A stretch of DNA of 64,000 nt from Lacinutrix jangbogonensis (GTDB lineage Bacteria > Bacteroidota > Bacteroidia > Flavobacteriales > Flavobacteriaceae). Under the pieces are notes generated by a model that made no database searches, had not been told where the DNA came from, and saw nothing but the letters and a program-made list of their open reading frames with translations. Below are positions 62,657 through 64,000 of the stretch, one piece after another. Position numbers and translations under genes: made by a program. The DNA lies in assembly GCF_000797445.1 (NCBI RefSeq), contig NZ_JSWF01000019.1, forward strand, positions 1 to 64,000, written 5' to 3'. The stretch's first letter is position 1; each line of letters starts with the position of its first letter.

Positions 62657-64000
62657 ATGAATAAATCATTTTACTTAAAGTTTCTAATTCTCTTTTGCTT
62701 TAATCAAGTATCAGCCCAGTCACCAAATTTCGTGATTATTGTGGTTGACGATCAAGGTTGGACAGGGTCTTCTGTTCAAATGGATGCTAATATTTTAGGT
62801 TCTAAAAGTGATTTCTACGTCACACCCGAAATGGAATCGATGTCTCAAGCAGGAATAACTTTTTCACAAGGATATGCTCCTGCACCTAAATGTGCACCTT
62901 CTCGTGCTAGTATTTTAACAGGTAGAACAACTGCTCGGAACAATTTTACCAGTACAGATAATGATATTGCAACAGGGAAAATTCTGATTGAAGGGACTAC
63001 TGAAACAGCATTAGATGGCGCAGATATCACCTATGCTGAATGGTTAAAATCAACGGGTCTTAATTACAGGACAGCGCATTTTGGTAAATGGCATTTAGGA
63101 AGTGCAGCAACATCAAGCCCATCAAGTAATGGATTTGATTTTAACGATGGTAACACCAATAATAGTAATGGTAATCAAGGAGGTACAGTACAGACAGACC
63201 CAAAAAAGATATTTGATCTCACCAATAGATCTATTAGTTTTATCCAAGATGCTGTTACTGATGGAGTCCCTTTTTTACTTCAACTTTCACATTACGCAGT
63301 ACACAATAATATAGAGGCTAGACAAGAAACTATAGACCTTTATAATGATCCGTCTCAAAGACCTTTGGGGACTCTTCATACAAATATAGAGTATGGTGCT
63401 ATGACTGAGGATACAGATGATGGTATTGGTCAGTTATTAGCAGAAATAACAAATCTTGGACTTGATAGTAATACTTATATAATGTTAATTTCGGATAATG
63501 GTGGACAGTTAGGAAACCTTACCGACAACACTCCATTAGCTTTTGGTAAAACATTTTTATATGAAGGAGGAATACGAGTGCCTTTTATTATAAAAGGGCC
63601 AAATATTACTTCTAATAGTTATAATACAGAAGCAGTAGTTGAATATGATTTATTTCCAACCATAGCAGAATTAACAGGAAGTTCTCTAGCATTACCAGCT
63701 AATATTGATGGACAAAGTTTGGTTCCATTATTAACAGGAAATACATTTAATAGAACAGCACCTATTTATTTCCATTCGCCACATTATGATATCAACCCAA
63801 ATAAAACTCCTCGTTCTGCGGTTATAGATGGTCAATACAAACTCGTCGTAACATATGAAACAGGAAACATTTCTTTATATGATCTTTCAACTGACATTGG
63901 AGAAACCACTGATATATCTGCTTCTCAAGCTAGTATTGCCCAAGAGTTATGCATTAAATTGAGAGATCATTTAAAAGCAGTAAATGCTACAATGCCTACT
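62657..64000 (+). CDS. Secreted sulfatase, C-terminus outside the window
   Basis: The open frame starts at ATG 62657 and runs to the window end (448 codons, no stop). A signal peptide (MNKSFYLKFLILFCFNQVSA) is followed by the type I sulfatase domain: FVIIVVDDQGW with the metal-binding Asp pair, the CxPSR formylglycine motif as KCAPSRASILTGR (Cys79), HFGKWHLG, and LISDNGGQLGN. The active-site Cys needs conversion to formylglycine. It probably acts on sulfated algal or animal polysaccharides, as is usual for marine Bacteroidetes. No SusC/SusD genes are in view. Confidence 0.92.
   Translation, partial: MNKSFYLKFLILFCFNQVSAQSPNFVIIVVDDQGWTGSSVQMDANILGSKSDFYVTPEMESMSQAGITFSQGYAPAPKCAPSRASILTGRTTARNNFTSTDNDIATGKILIEGTTETALDGADITYAEWLKSTGLNYRTAHFGKWHLGSAATSSPSSNGFDFNDGNTNNSNGNQGGTVQTDPKKIFDLTNRSISFIQDAVTDGVPFLLQLSHYAVHNNIEARQETIDLYNDPSQRPLGTLHTNIEYGAMTEDTDDGIGQLLAEITNLGLDSNTYIMLISDNGGQLGNLTDNTPLAFGKTFLYEGGIRVPFIIKGPNITSNSYNTEAVVEYDLFPTIAELTGSSLALPANIDGQSLVPLLTGNTFNRTAPIYFHSPHYDINPNKTPRSAVIDGQYKLVVTYETGNISLYDLSTDIGETTDISASQASIAQELCIKLRDHLKAVNATMPT

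Overview
The window is AT-rich chromosomal DNA from a marine-type member of the Bacteroidetes, most likely family Flavobacteriaceae. The reasons are TAnnTTTG-type promoters with little use of Shine-Dalgarno sites, PorQ and a type IX secretion sorting domain, GIN/DUF2807, DUF3822 and DUF4126 families, a DnaX without the zinc module, the fused ABC permease/M1 aminopeptidase, and many MKK-type signal peptides ending at an A-Q pair. The genus cannot be fixed from the sequence alone.

Layout. 1-7 kb: aroQ, an outer-membrane barrel protein, lpd, a coupled msrB-msrB-DinB operon, an M48 lipoprotein protease and a UMF1-type MFS transporter. 7-10 kb: a reverse-strand operon of ECF sigma factor, anti-sigma-like membrane protein, DUF4097-like secreted protein and GIN protein, ending in a heptanucleotide tandem repeat. 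10.5-18.5 kb: lon, a LysM protein with fresh internal 72-residue duplications, porQ, three small envelope proteins and cmk. 18.6-24.6 kb: a LysM/BON protein, rpsA with a long leader, pyrR-pyrB, a STAS-like small protein and rnz. 24.6-32.9 kb: an IPT/kelch-like lipoprotein, small proteins, pdxH, and a sixA-like/ppk1/ppx polyphosphate operon followed by a barrel protein whose start looks frameshifted. 32.9-40.9 kb: an orphan type IX sorting domain (gene fossil), miaE, a lipoprotein, dnaX, unknown genes, the RNase P RNA gene, and rsmD-DUF3822. 41-46.5 kb: a RecD-like helicase, two small membrane proteins and a kdsB-HAD-kdnB-like-acyltransferase operon for lipopolysaccharide Kdo or 8-amino-Kdo.

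46.8-64 kb is more accessory: small secreted and membrane proteins, a methyltransferase, a flavin amine oxidase, an IS30-family element with an in-frame stop in its transposase, an AraC membrane regulator, a LytTR two-component pair divergent from an ABC transporter whose permease is fused to an M1 peptidase, an HxlR regulator, an acetyltransferase and a sulfatase that runs off the window end. Two gene-poor gaps here (53.1-54.4 kb and 61.8-62.6 kb) hold three diverged copies of the same non-coding repeat. It has a conserved CCACAGG hairpin tip and is the least explained structure in the window.

No prophage, CRISPR array, tRNA or recognisable defence locus was seen. The most interesting items are the non-coding repeat family, the LysM expansion, the frameshifted barrel start, the sorting-domain fossil, two very small membrane-protein frames not normally called, heptanucleotide repeats next to several genes, and the possible 8-amino-Kdo cluster.
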